Assembly (NCBI GenBank): GCA_017643025.1
Contig: JAEPOG010000001.1
Location: 558,001-622,000 of the forward strand
DNA length: 64,000 nt
Source: Rhizobiaceae bacterium
GTDB lineage: Bacteria > Pseudomonadota > Alphaproteobacteria > Rhizobiales > Rhizobiaceae
Reading direction: 5' to 3'
Position numbers and translations under genes: made by a program. Positions 54,658 through 63,201 of the stretch are shown here, piece by piece; position 1 is the first letter of the stretch; every line of letters begins with the position of its first letter. The notes beneath the pieces are model-generated. The model searched no databases. It had not been told where the DNA came from and saw nothing but the letters and a program-made list of their open reading frames with translations.

Positions 54658-55296
54658 ATGGACGCACCCGCCAAGCCCCGCCGGACACGCATCCAGACCG
54701 AGAAGCGGGTGCGCATCCTCGACGCCGCTCTCGACGTATTTTCGCAGCATGGGTTCCGCGGTGCGACGATCGACCAGATCGCCGAGGCGGCGGGCATGTC
54801 GAAGCCGAACCTGCTCTATTATTTCAAGTCGAAGGAAGACATACACACCACGCTCATCCAGCGATTGCTGGAGACCTGGCTGGCGCCGCTGCGCGAGCTC
54901 GACGACATCGGCGACCCGATGACCGAGCTGCGCGGCTACATCCGCCGCAAGCTGGAGATGGCACGCGACTATCCGCGCGAGAGCCGGCTTTTCGCCAACG
55001 AGATTTTGCAAGGCGCGCCGCGCATCATGCCGATGCTCGAAGGCGAGCTGAAAACGCTGGTCGACGAGAAGGCCGAGATCATCAAGGGCTGGATGCGGGC
55101 CGGCCGGATAGCTCCCACGGACCCCTGGCACCTGATCTTCTCGATCTGGGCGACGACCCAGCACTACGCCGATTTCGACGTGCAGGTGCGTGCGGTGCTC
55201 GGGCCTCGCCGCGGCGGCGACGGCCGTTTCGAGGACGCCGCGCGCTTCCTCGAAAACCTGTTCCTCCGCGGGCTGGCGCCTCCCACGGCGCAATGA
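54658..55296 (+). CDS. rutR: RutR-type TetR regulator of pyrimidine use
   Basis: 212 residues from the ATG at 54658. N-terminal helix-turn-helix (residues 17-63: RILDAALDVFSQHGFRGATIDQIAEAAGMSKPNLLYYF, quoted in part). The C-terminal half closely follows E. coli RutR from memory, including RDYPRESRLFANEIL, LKTLVDEKAEIIKGW and WATTQHYADFDVQVRAV. RutR binds uracil or thymine and releases DNA. Divergent from the pyrimidine operon; the stop overlaps the start of the alditol-oxidase-like gene (ATGA). Confidence 0.88.
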   Translation: MDAPAKPRRTRIQTEKRVRILDAALDVFSQHGFRGATIDQIAEAAGMSKPNLLYYFKSKEDIHTTLIQRLLETWLAPLRELDDIGDPMTELRGYIRRKLEMARDYPRESRLFANEILQGAPRIMPMLEGELKTLVDEKAEIIKGWMRAGRIAPTDPWHLIFSIWATTQHYADFDVQVRAVLGPRRGGDGRFEDAARFLENLFLRGLAPPTAQ

Positions 55297-56543
55297 GCGG
55301 CCTCGCCAGAAACTGGGCAGGCAATATCGCCTACGGCGCCCGGCGATTTCACAGCCCGGCAAGCCGCGACGAACTCACCGAGATCGTGGGCAACGCGTCC
55401 GCCGCCCGAGTGCTTGGCTCCCGCCATTCCTTCAGCGACATCGCCGACACCGACTCCGATCTGATTTCGACGCAGCGTCTCGACAGGATCATCGGCATCG
55501 ACAAGGCGGCAGGCACGGTCACTATCGAAGGCGGTGTGACCTACGGCCAGCTTTGCCCTGCACTGGCAGCGGAGGGTTTGGCGCTGGCGAACCTCGCCTC
55601 TCTGCCGCACATTTCGGTAGCCGGTGCGGTGAGCACATCGACGCACGGTTCCGGCGACCGCAACGGGACGCTGGCGACATCGGTGCGCGCACTCGAGACC
55701 GCAACCGCCGACGGCGGGATTGTTCGCTTCTCGCGCGGGGACGCGGACTTCGGCGGCGCGGTCGTCTCGCTCGGCGCGCTCGGTGCTATCGCCACAATCA
55801 CGCTCGATGTCGAGCCGGCCTATCAGGTCAAACAGGAAGTGTATCTCGGGCTCCCATTCAACGAACTGGTCGAGAACTTCGATGCCCTGATGGGCAGCGC
55901 TTACAGCGTCAGCGCGTTCCTGAGCTGGCGCGGCGGGAAGGTCGATCAGCTTTGGCGCAAGAGCCGCGCCGGCGATCCCGTATTCGATCCCGCACGCTAC
56001 TCCGCTCGCCCGGCCGATCGCGCCTACCATCCGATCGCGGCACTTTCGGCCGAACCATGTACTGAACAGGGCGGTCGTCTCGGCCCCTGGCACGAACGGC
56101 TGGCGCATTTCAGGATGGGCTTCACGCCGAGTGCCGGAGACGAGCTTCAATCGGAATATTTCGTGCCGCGCCGTCACGCGGCCGAAGCCTTGCTCGCCGT
56201 GCAGGCGATACAGGAGGACATCGCGCCTCACCTCCTGATTTCGGAAATCCGGACGATGAAGGCGGACGAGCTATGGCTGAGCCAGGCCTACCGTCAGGAC
56301 TGCGTCGGCATCCACTTCACCTGGAAGAACGATTGGCCCGCCGTCAGCGCGGTCCTCCCGAAGATCGAAGCACAATTGGCGCCGTTTGAGCCGCGCCCCC
56401 ACTGGGGTAAGCTGTTCATGATGGCACCGGAAGCCGTGCGCGAGCGCTACGAAAAGCTGGACGATTTCCGCAAGCTGGCGCGTCGCCTCGACCCTGCCGG
56501 CAAGTTCACCAACCAGTACATTCGCCGCACAATCCTCAACTGA
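55293..56543 (+). CDS. Alditol/xylitol-oxidase-like flavoprotein
   Basis: 416 residues, vanillyl-alcohol-oxidase fold. The segment NWAGNIAYGARRFHSP, VLGSRHSFSDIADT and SLPHISVAGAVSTSTHGSG align well with Streptomyces alditol oxidase from memory; His45 in RHSF is where that enzyme binds FAD covalently. The C-terminal EIRTMKADELWLS, RPHWGKLF and DPAGKFTNQYIRR also fit. It would oxidise sugar alcohols with O2 to give H2O2. It is translationally coupled to rutR, an unexpected partner. Confidence 0.85.
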   Translation: MSGLARNWAGNIAYGARRFHSPASRDELTEIVGNASAARVLGSRHSFSDIADTDSDLISTQRLDRIIGIDKAAGTVTIEGGVTYGQLCPALAAEGLALANLASLPHISVAGAVSTSTHGSGDRNGTLATSVRALETATADGGIVRFSRGDADFGGAVVSLGALGAIATITLDVEPAYQVKQEVYLGLPFNELVENFDALMGSAYSVSAFLSWRGGKVDQLWRKSRAGDPVFDPARYSARPADRAYHPIAALSAEPCTEQGGRLGPWHERLAHFRMGFTPSAGDELQSEYFVPRRHAAEALLAVQAIQEDIAPHLLISEIRTMKADELWLSQAYRQDCVGIHFTWKNDWPAVSAVLPKIEAQLAPFEPRPHWGKLFMMAPEAVRERYEKLDDFRKLARRLDPAGKFTNQYIRRTILN

Positions 56544-56590
56544 CGATATTTCAAACTAGGCCGCGACGGTCAGATGCGCCCGAAGTGGGT

Positions 56591-57196
56591 TCAGCCTCCG
56601 GCGGCCTCCGTATCTAGCAAAGGCCGCACGGAGTTGAGAGCCGTCAGTATGGGGGCCTTGCTTCGTTCGCTGCGAGCAATCGGTATCGTTCCGTCGAGCG
56701 TGGCAAGCAGAGTCAGGGCCAACGCATCGCCATCCATTGCTGCGACACGGCCATCCACAGTCAATGCGCGCGAGAAGGCAGCAATGACGCGCCGATATGA
56801 CAAGCCGAGCAGCCTTGAAAGCTCAGGCTCCTCCACGCTCATCTCCTGCGCAAAAACGCTGAATAGTGCGCCTGTTGCATAGTCATGTCTCGCCAGCCAG
56901 TTTGCCGCGCCTTTGTAGAGCGCGGTAACCGTTTCCACTGCGGATTGCTTGCTGGCGACGCACCGATCGAAATGGCCGACCATTTCCTCCGTTAGCCAAT
57001 CCAGTGCGGCCGCGGCGAGGCTTTCCTTGCCGCCTGGAAAATGATGGTAAAGTGAGCCTTTCGGCACCTCGGCGTGGTGCAGGATCTCGGCGATTCCGGT
57101 CGCGTGATAACCACGTTGCTGGAACAGGATGACGGCCGATCTAACCAGCCGGTCGCGTGTTTTCAGCCCGCGCACCTGCTCCGATGGCGTTTTCAT
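56591..57196 (-). CDS. TetR-family regulator
   Basis: 201 residues from the ATG at 57196. Helix-turn-helix at about residues 12-58 (RLVRSAVILFQQRGYHATGIAEILHHAEVPKGSLYHHFPGGKE, quoted in part). The C-terminal ligand domain is of the YxaF/LmrA-like group (ALDWLTEEMVGHFDRCVA). It overlaps the upstream thioesterase stop (ATGA) so the pair is one operon, and the palindrome at 57647 is its probable operator. Confidence 0.83.
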   Translation of the reverse strand: MKTPSEQVRGLKTRDRLVRSAVILFQQRGYHATGIAEILHHAEVPKGSLYHHFPGGKESLAAAALDWLTEEMVGHFDRCVASKQSAVETVTALYKGAANWLARHDYATGALFSVFAQEMSVEEPELSRLLGLSYRRVIAAFSRALTVDGRVAAMDGDALALTLLATLDGTIPIARSERSKAPILTALNSVRPLLDTEAAGG

Positions 57197-57639
57197 GTAG
57201 GAGCCGGGCGGGAAACGACGGCGATCGACGTAATGCCGGCTGCGCACAACTTCTCGTCTTTGTCCGGCGACCTGCTGAAGACCTGGACATCTACGGTAAC
57301 GACCGACCGGCCCGCGCGCAGCACCCTCGCCCGTGCCACTATCGCCTCACCTACCGCGGGCGCCACGAAATGCAGCGAGAAATTGGACGTCACGACGTCC
57401 AGTCCTGAAGCCAGTGCCCCTGCCCATGCAGCCGCCATGTCCGCCAGCGCACTGACACATCCCCCATGAACGAAACCATGATGCTGGGTCATGTCCTCGC
57501 GCACGGATGCCTCGAGAACTGCACCATGCTCATCAGCCTCCAGCAGCCGGGGCGAAAGCCAATGATTGAATCCCTGATTGGCGGTGAAACTCTGGAGCCG
57601 GCGTTTCACCTCATCGACGCTCCACTGACGCATAGCCAT
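57193..57639 (-). CDS. PaaI-family hotdog thioesterase
   Basis: 148 residues. Hotdog fold with the PaaI-type signature HHGFVHGGCVSALADMAAAWAG (residues about 52-73), where the HGG and the following Asp are typical active-site elements. It hydrolyses an acyl-CoA, probably aryl- or medium-chain, as a detoxification or salvage step. RBS AGAGAGGG just upstream. Co-transcribed with the TetR gene. Confidence 0.82.
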   Translation of the reverse strand: MAMRQWSVDEVKRRLQSFTANQGFNHWLSPRLLEADEHGAVLEASVREDMTQHHGFVHGGCVSALADMAAAWAGALASGLDVVTSNFSLHFVAPAVGEAIVARARVLRAGRSVVTVDVQVFSRSPDKDEKLCAAGITSIAVVSRPAPT

Positions 57640-57646
57640 CCCTCTC

Positions 57647-57662
57647 TAGACCGACTGGTCTA
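57647..57662. promoter_or_regulatory. Palindromic operator before the thioesterase-TetR operon
   Basis: TAGACC-GACT-GGTCTA: 6-bp arms perfectly complementary around a 4-bp centre, ending 8 bp before the thioesterase start codon region. Its placement over the translation-initiation region fits tight autorepression by the TetR protein of the same operon. Confidence 0.62.
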
Positions 57663-57750
57663 CTAGAATGGACTCGCTGTCCGGTCAAGCGTGCGGGCAA
57701 TTGGCAGCCAGACTCGTAGTATTTGCGAATTCAGGTCTGATCGCGGACTC

Positions 57751-58683
57751 CTACCCGTCCGGCGCAAATGCCAGCACGATCAGTCCCATCACTGTCACCG
57801 CGGCACCCGCCGCGATGCTGGCGCCGGCCCAACCATGGCCGAGCAGGCCCTCATAGAGGATGACGAAAGACGGCGTCAGGTAGTTGTAGGCCAGCACCTT
57901 GGCGGCCGGGATGCGCAGTGCCGCATATTGCAGCAGGAAGAACGTGCCCGCCGTCGTGAACACCGACAGATAGGCGATGACGATCCACACGACTGTTGAC
58001 AGCTCGCTCCAGTCGGTTGCCGCGATCTCGCCTGCGCCCCAAAGTCCGATCCAAAGGCCTGTTGCGAGCAGCGTCCAGAAGGTGAAGGCGAGAACCGGTT
58101 CGCCCTTGTTGAACTTCTTCACCAGCGGCGCATAGGCGGCGTGGCAGGCAACGCCGACAACGAAGATCAGTTCTCCACGCCCGACGCGAAAGCCTAGCAG
58201 CGCGTCAAGATCGCCGCCGAAAATCACCCAGACGGCGCCGCAGCCGGCCACTAGCAGCGAGATGACGACGACCGTGCGCGGCACCTGGCCGAGGAACATG
58301 TAGCCGAAGACAGCCGCCATCACCGGCATCAGCGTGAACACGGCGCCCGTCGATACCGGCGTCGTGATCCTCAGCGCCACGAACATGGTGACGAAGAACA
58401 CCGCCATCAGCGCACCGAGGATCGCGAAGCGCCACGCGCCGCCCATGACGCGCAGGCCGGACCGAAGCAGCAGCATGCCTGCCGCGCCCATCAGGCTGAC
58501 GGCGACCACGAACCTCACGGCATTGATCGCAGACGGCCCGATATGCGGCGCCGCGATAGCGCCCAGCGAATAGGAGCCAGATACCAGCGCCGCGAACAGC
58601 AGCATTGCCAGATGCGCGACCAGCTTGTCGCGACCAGTGGCGTGCAAAGCCGCGCTCCCTGCTTTTACCGTCGTTTGCTCCAT
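57751..58683 (-). CDS. EamA-family (DMT) transporter
   Basis: 310 residues, ten hydrophobic helices in two repeats (MLLFAALVSGSYSLGAIAAPHIGP; FVVGVACHAAYAPLVKKFNKGEPVLAF, quoted in part; ending YNYLTPSFVILYEGLLGHG). Inner-membrane exporter of unknown substrate. It starts 15 bp after the marR stop and so is under the control of that regulator. Confidence 0.84.
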   Translation of the reverse strand: MEQTTVKAGSAALHATGRDKLVAHLAMLLFAALVSGSYSLGAIAAPHIGPSAINAVRFVVAVSLMGAAGMLLLRSGLRVMGGAWRFAILGALMAVFFVTMFVALRITTPVSTGAVFTLMPVMAAVFGYMFLGQVPRTVVVISLLVAGCGAVWVIFGGDLDALLGFRVGRGELIFVVGVACHAAYAPLVKKFNKGEPVLAFTFWTLLATGLWIGLWGAGEIAATDWSELSTVVWIVIAYLSVFTTAGTFFLLQYAALRIPAAKVLAYNYLTPSFVILYEGLLGHGWAGASIAAGAAVTVMGLIVLAFAPDG

Positions 58684-58698
58684 CGTTCTTCCTGCCGG

Positions 58699-59139
58699 CT
58701 ACGGTTGCTCAAGCTTGCGCAGCAGCGCCGCAAGAGTTTCCGCTTCCGCGGTACCGAGGCGGCGGCCGACCGCCTCTTCGATTGCCTCGGAATAGACGGT
58801 CCACATCCGCCGGCGCAGTTCCCTCCCCGCGGACGTAATGGTCAGCACATGTCCGCGCGCATCGTCTCTGCACGGCTTTCGCTCGACGAGGCCAGCCCCG
58901 GCAAGACGGTCGGCAAGCCGCGACAGGTTGTACTGTTCGAAAAGTAGCGCGCGCTCGAGCTCGAACGGTCGCAGGCCCTGTTCCCCGGCCTTCTCAAGCT
59001 CCCAGAGCGCGTCGTACCAGGCGAGCGGCGGCAGGCCCGCTGACTTCAGCCGTTCCTCGACGCTGCGAAAGGCAACTCGCTGCGCCCGCGAAAGCGCAAT
59101 CCATGCCGAAACGCTGGCGTCGTCGGGTTTCCCGGTCAT
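58699..59139 (-). CDS. MarR-family regulator
   Basis: 146 residues. Winged helix at about residues 35-110 (LPPLAWYDALWELEKAGEQGLRPFELERALLFEQYNLSRLADRLAGAGLVERKPCRDDARGHVLTIT, quoted in outline) with the wing arginines and DDARGH motif. Divergent from a glutathione transferase gene with two identical-type palindromes between. Likely repressor of both the EamA exporter and the transferase, responding to an electrophile or phenolic compound; inference. Confidence 0.85.
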   Translation of the reverse strand: MTGKPDDASVSAWIALSRAQRVAFRSVEERLKSAGLPPLAWYDALWELEKAGEQGLRPFELERALLFEQYNLSRLADRLAGAGLVERKPCRDDARGHVLTITSAGRELRRRMWTVYSEAIEEAVGRRLGTAEAETLAALLRKLEQP

Positions 59140-59160
59140 CTGTCACCGATAGTTGATTTC

Positions 59161-59172
59161 ATGCACATGCAT
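59161..59172. promoter_or_regulatory. MarR operator candidate, site 1
   Basis: ATGCA-CA-TGCAT: 5-bp perfect arms with a 2-bp centre, 22 bp upstream of the marR start. Same architecture as the site at 59208. Confidence 0.55.
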
Positions 59173-59207
59173 CAAGATTGACGGCGGACATGCACACGCC
59201 TATTTTA

Positions 59208-59219
59208 ATGCAATTGCAT
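59208..59219. promoter_or_regulatory. MarR operator candidate, site 2
   Basis: ATGCA-AT-TGCAT, a fully symmetric dyad 19 bp upstream of the glutathione transferase start codon. The two sites are 47 bp apart start to start. A third half-site ATGCA lies at 59190. Confidence 0.58.
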
Positions 59220-59237
59220 CTATATAGGAAGCCACCA

Positions 59238-59903
59238 ATGTCCAACCTTACCCTCGTCTCCTTCGACCTCTGCCCCTACGTCCAGCGCGCGGCAATCGTT
59301 CTCGCCGAAAAGGGCGTGCCCTTCGAGCGCGTAGACATCGATCTCGCCAACAAGCCGGACTGGTTCCTCGCACTCTCGCCGCGCGGCAAGGTACCGCTTC
59401 TCAAGGTCGGCGACGATGTGCTGTTCGAAAGCGCAGCCATCGTCGAATATCTCGATGAAACCCACGCGCCGCAGCTCCATCCGGCAAACCCTGTCGCGAG
59501 GGCGCGTCACCGCGCATGGATGGAATTCGGGTCGGCGATACTTGCCGACATCTGGACGATCGAGACGACAGGCGACCGAAGCAGCTTCGACAAGGCTGTC
59601 GCGGCGCTGCGTGAGAAGTTCGAGCGAGTCGAGGCGGAACTGGGCGACGGTCCCTTCTTCGCCGGCAAGAAATTCACGCTGGTTGACGCTGTCTTCGCAC
59701 CGATCTTCCGCTACTTCGATGTGTTCGACCGGATTGCCGATCTCGGCACGTTCGACAACATGCCGAAGGTTCAGGCGTGGCGTGCCGCACTCGCTGAGCG
59801 TCCATCCGTCCGCGACGCCGTGGTCTCCGACTATGACGACCGGCTGCTCGCGTTCCTCGAACGGCATGACGGGATCCTGGTCGGGCAGCGCGCGCCCGCC
59901 TGA
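59238..59903 (+). CDS. Glutathione S-transferase
   Basis: 221 residues from the ATG at 59238. Thioredoxin-like N-terminal domain (FDLCPYVQRAAIVLAEKGVPFE, with a cysteine at the active-site position, then KVPLLKVGDDVLFESAAIVEYLD containing the glutathione-binding ES pair) and an all-helical C-terminal domain with FAGKKFTLVDAVFAP. The Cys in CPYV suggests an omega- or beta-type thiol-transferase activity. Divergent from marR with shared palindromes. Confidence 0.87.
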   Translation: MSNLTLVSFDLCPYVQRAAIVLAEKGVPFERVDIDLANKPDWFLALSPRGKVPLLKVGDDVLFESAAIVEYLDETHAPQLHPANPVARARHRAWMEFGSAILADIWTIETTGDRSSFDKAVAALREKFERVEAELGDGPFFAGKKFTLVDAVFAPIFRYFDVFDRIADLGTFDNMPKVQAWRAALAERPSVRDAVVSDYDDRLLAFLERHDGILVGQRAPA

Positions 59904-59918
59904 GGAGGGCGAAGGAGA

Positions 59919-59962
59919 GCCGGGAAAAGCCGCTAGAACGCTGCGCAGCGGCCCTTCCCGGC
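59919..59962. terminator. Bidirectional terminator between GST and preA
   Basis: Outer stem GCCGGGAA (59919-59926) with TTCCCGGC (59955-59962), extended inside by a GCCGCT / AGCGGC helix. It lies 16 bp after the GST stop and 11 bp before the preA stop, serving two convergent transcripts. Confidence 0.72.
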
Positions 59963-59972
59963 CAGGGAGGAA

Positions 59973-61292
59973 CTATTCCGCGGCGACTTTCGCCATCGGA
60001 TTATTGGGATGCGTGGTCCAGTTGGCGTATTCGGCCTCGACCACCTTGCCTGTGCGCTCGTCTATCGCGCCGGGCTGCAACGTTTCCATGGTGATGCAGT
60101 TCTCGACGGGGCAGACGTCCAGGCACAGATTGCAGGCAACGCATTCGGCGTCGATCACCTCAAAGCCGCGCGCACCGTTGATCGTATTGGCGATCGCCTG
60201 ATGCGAAGTGTCCTCGCAGGCGATGTAGCAGCGGCCGCATTTGATGCAGAGGTCCTGGTTGATGCGCGCCTTGGTGATGTAATTGAGGTTGAGGAACTGC
60301 CAGTCCGTAACGTTCGGCACGGCGCGCCCGATGACGTCGTCGAGCGTCGCATGACCCTTGGCATCCATCCAGTTGGACAGCCCCGAGATCATCTCCTGCA
60401 CGATCTTGAAGCCGTAGGTCATGGCCGCCGTGCAGACCTGCACATTGCCTGCGCCCAGCGCCATGAACTCCGCCGCGTCGCGCCAGGTCGTGATGCCGCC
60501 GATGCCCGAAATCGGCAGACCGCGCGTTTCGGCGTCGCGGGCGATCTCCGACACCATCGACATGGCGATCGGCTTGACCGCCGGCCCGCAATAGCCGCCA
60601 TGCGTGCCCTTGCCGTCGATCGTCGGCTGCGGCGCGAAATTGTCGAGGTCGACCGAGGTGATCGAATTGATCGTGTTGATCAGCGAAACCGCATCCGTTC
60701 CGCCGGCGTGGGCCGCCCGTGCGGGCTTGCGGATGTCGGTAATGTTGGGCGTCAGTTTCGTGATGACGGGCATGCGCGTATTGGCCTTGCACCAGCGCAC
60801 GACCATCTCGACATATTCCGGCACCTGGCCGACGGCCGATCCCATGCCGCGCTCGCTCATGCCGTGCGGGCAGCCGAAATTGAGCTCGATGCCGTCCGCG
60901 CCGGTTTCTTCCACGACGGGAAGGATTGCCTTCCAGCATTCCTCCTCGCACGGAACCATGAGCGACACCACGATTGCGCGGTCTGGCCAGTCCTTCTTGA
61001 CCTGCTTGATCTCGCGCAGGTTGGTTTGCAGCGCACGGTCTGTGATCAGCTCGATATTGTTGAGGCCGAGCAGCCGCCGGTCGGCGCCGTAGATCGCGCC
61101 GTAGCGCGGACCGTTGACGTTGACGACGGGCGGGCCTTCCTCGCCCAGCGTCTTCCACACCACGCCGCCCCAACCCGCCTTGAAGGCGCGCTCGACATTG
61201 TAGGCCTTGTCGGTGGGCGGCGCGGAGGCCAGCCAGAACGGATTGGGCGACTTGATGCCGACGAAGTTGTTGCGGATGTCTGCCATGCTCAT
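59973..61292 (-). CDS. preA: PreA, NAD-dependent dihydropyrimidine dehydrogenase, catalytic subunit
   Basis: Reduces uracil or thymine to the dihydro form with electrons from PreT. 439 residues. FMN barrel with LNFGCPHGMSERGMGSAVGQ (active-site cysteine region, about residues 138-156), and two ferredoxin-type 4Fe-4S motifs: CIKCGRCYIAC (Cys349, 352, 355, 359) and CVACNLCLDVCP (Cys384, 387, 390, 394). The start ATG at 61292 overlaps the stop of the unknown gene upstream (ATGA); an ATG at 61286 is also in frame. Confidence 0.94.
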   Translation of the reverse strand: MSMADIRNNFVGIKSPNPFWLASAPPTDKAYNVERAFKAGWGGVVWKTLGEEGPPVVNVNGPRYGAIYGADRRLLGLNNIELITDRALQTNLREIKQVKKDWPDRAIVVSLMVPCEEECWKAILPVVEETGADGIELNFGCPHGMSERGMGSAVGQVPEYVEMVVRWCKANTRMPVITKLTPNITDIRKPARAAHAGGTDAVSLINTINSITSVDLDNFAPQPTIDGKGTHGGYCGPAVKPIAMSMVSEIARDAETRGLPISGIGGITTWRDAAEFMALGAGNVQVCTAAMTYGFKIVQEMISGLSNWMDAKGHATLDDVIGRAVPNVTDWQFLNLNYITKARINQDLCIKCGRCYIACEDTSHQAIANTINGARGFEVIDAECVACNLCLDVCPVENCITMETLQPGAIDERTGKVVEAEYANWTTHPNNPMAKVAAE

Positions 61293-61789
61293 GCCCCTTC
61301 AGCAGGATTCAGCAAATCGTCCAAATTAATGCCAGCGCTGGTCAACCGAACCCGCGCAGCTTCTTGCACTACATCATCAAAGGTCTTCGGATGGCGGAGC
61401 ACGACCGCCTCGAACGTGAGTTCAGGGTGACCCCGTTCGATAAGATCGGAGAACCCGGCCGACGCGTCGGCTTTCATCGTAAGATCCGAAACAGTTTTTG
61501 CCTCACCGTCTCGGGCGATCTTTTGCCGAGTGCGAGACAGACGGACGGTTTTTCCCCGCTCATCGCGGAGCATCTCCTCAAGCGCATGGATCGACTGCCA
61601 GACATCGTGCTCAACAGTGCCCGGATTGGCTTCTGGCTGGACAATGCACAGCCTCAAAAATGCAGCACGCTCGACGACCGCAGAGCCCTCACGCCTAGCG
61701 TTTGCGATGAAGGTGCGCAGCCTGTCGGGGTCATTCAGTACCGCAATACTTGCCAGTGCAGCTTGTTCGATCTTGGTGAGTTCGGGCAT
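61289..61789 (-). CDS. Unknown protein coupled to PreA
   Basis: 166 residues; no family recognised. Predominantly helical and charged, soluble, no signal peptide or membrane segment. It begins MPELTKIEQAALASIAVLN, has a single Cys in FLRLCIVQPE, a basic block TVRLSRTRQKIARDGE and ends VQEAARVRLTSAGINLDDLL. It lies between preT (4-bp gap) and preA (ATGA overlap), so all three are made together. It may be an accessory or assembly factor for the dehydrogenase, or a passenger. Codon use and GC look like those of its neighbours. Confidence 0.72.
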   Translation of the reverse strand: MPELTKIEQAALASIAVLNDPDRLRTFIANARREGSAVVERAAFLRLCIVQPEANPGTVEHDVWQSIHALEEMLRDERGKTVRLSRTRQKIARDGEAKTVSDLTMKADASAGFSDLIERGHPELTFEAVVLRHPKTFDDVVQEAARVRLTSAGINLDDLLNPAEGA

Positions 61790-61793
61790 TTCC

Positions 61794-63149
61794 CTACCCC
61801 GTCAGCGCGCGGTCGATACTCTCAGCCGCGTCGCGACCCTGCGCGACGGCCGAAACGGTCAGGTCGTCACCGCCGAGAATGCAATCGCCGCCGGCCCAGA
61901 CTTTCGGCAGCGAAGTGCGACCGTCACCATCGACCTTGATGCGGCCGTTGACCAGCTCAGGCGCGGCACTGCCGCTGCCGTTCAGGGCGCCCGCATCGAG
62001 CGTCTGGCCGATCGCCTTGAAAATCTGGTCGGCGGCAAGGGTCAGCGTCTCGCCCGTGCTTATCAGCTTGCCGTCCTTCTCGGCGGTGTATGCGAGCTCG
62101 ATGCCGGTCACCTTGCCTCCGTCGGCATGCACCTTCTTCGGCTGCAGCCAGTGGCGGATCGTGACGCCATGCGAGGCCGCGAGATCCTGCTCGTATTCCG
62201 ATGCGTTCATCCGGTCCTTGCCGCGGCGGTAGCAGATGGTCACTTCCTCGGCGCCGAGCAGCTTTGACTGGATCGCGGCGTCGATGGCCGTCATGCCTCC
62301 GCCTATGACAACGACACGCCGCCCGATTGGCAGTCTGGAAAGGTCGCTGGCCTGGCGAAGTTCGGCAATGAATTCCACCGCATTCTCCACGCCGTCCGCA
62401 TCCTCGCCTTCGGCACGGAGCGCATTGACGCCGGCGAGCCCCATGCCGAGGAACACCGCATCATAGTCCGCAGCCAGATTGGAAAGATGGAAGTCGCGCC
62501 CCAGCGCCTTGCCATATCGAATGTCGATTCCGCCGATAGCCGTCACATAGTCGACCTCGGCCTGCGCGAAACCGTCCACCGTCTTGTAGGCGGCGATGCC
62601 GTATTCGTTGAGCCCGCCGCCCTTCGGCTTGGCCTCGAAGATGACGACTTCATGACCGTGCATTGCGAGCCGGTGCGCCGCGGCGAGCCCCGCCGGGCCT
62701 GCCCCGACGACGGCGATTTTCCTGCCGGTCGATGCGGCACGCTGGTAGAACTGCTTGCCCTGCCGCATCGCCTCGTCGGTGGCGTAGCGCTGCAGGCGGC
62801 CGATCTGCACCGGCTTGCCCTCCGCCACCTCGCGAACACAGACCTCCTCGCACAGCGTCTCGGTGGGGCAGACGCGGGCGCACATGCCGCCGAGGATGTT
62901 CTGGTCGAAGATGGTCTTCGCCGATCCGATCGGATTGCCGGTAGCGATTTCGCGGATGAACATCGGAATGTCGATCGATGTCGGGCACGCCTCCATGCAG
63001 GGCGCGTCGTAGCAGAAATAGCAGCGGTCGGCCTCGACCAGCGCCTCATGATGGTCGAGCGGCGGATGCAGGTCGGAAAAGTTCTCCGCGTAGCGCGCCG
63101 GGTCCAGCCGCCCGGCGGCAATCCCATCCTTGAACTGGCTGCTTGCCAT
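61794..63149 (-). CDS. preT: PreT, dihydropyrimidine dehydrogenase electron-transfer subunit
   Basis: FAD/NADH subunit that feeds electrons to PreA. About 451 residues from the ATG at 63149 (MASSQFKDGIAAGRLDPARY), preceded by GGGGAA at about 10 bp; upstream in-frame ATGs at 63191 and 63209 have no site, and the latter lies inside the operator. Fe-S cysteines: CYFCYDAPCMEAC (Cys43, 46, 51, 55) and Cys90, 94, 100, 104. Dinucleotide loops VVGAGPAGLAAAHRLAMHG and VVVIGGGMTAIDAA. GltB-small-subunit-like layout. Confidence 0.93.
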   Translation of the reverse strand: MASSQFKDGIAAGRLDPARYAENFSDLHPPLDHHEALVEADRCYFCYDAPCMEACPTSIDIPMFIREIATGNPIGSAKTIFDQNILGGMCARVCPTETLCEEVCVREVAEGKPVQIGRLQRYATDEAMRQGKQFYQRAASTGRKIAVVGAGPAGLAAAHRLAMHGHEVVIFEAKPKGGGLNEYGIAAYKTVDGFAQAEVDYVTAIGGIDIRYGKALGRDFHLSNLAADYDAVFLGMGLAGVNALRAEGEDADGVENAVEFIAELRQASDLSRLPIGRRVVVIGGGMTAIDAAIQSKLLGAEEVTICYRRGKDRMNASEYEQDLAASHGVTIRHWLQPKKVHADGGKVTGIELAYTAEKDGKLISTGETLTLAADQIFKAIGQTLDAGALNGSGSAAPELVNGRIKVDGDGRTSLPKVWAGGDCILGGDDLTVSAVAQGRDAAESIDRALTG

Positions 63150-63201
63150 AGTCGCTTGTTCCCCGATGGTATTTTTCAGGGAGGCTACCATGGTTTCATT
63201 T

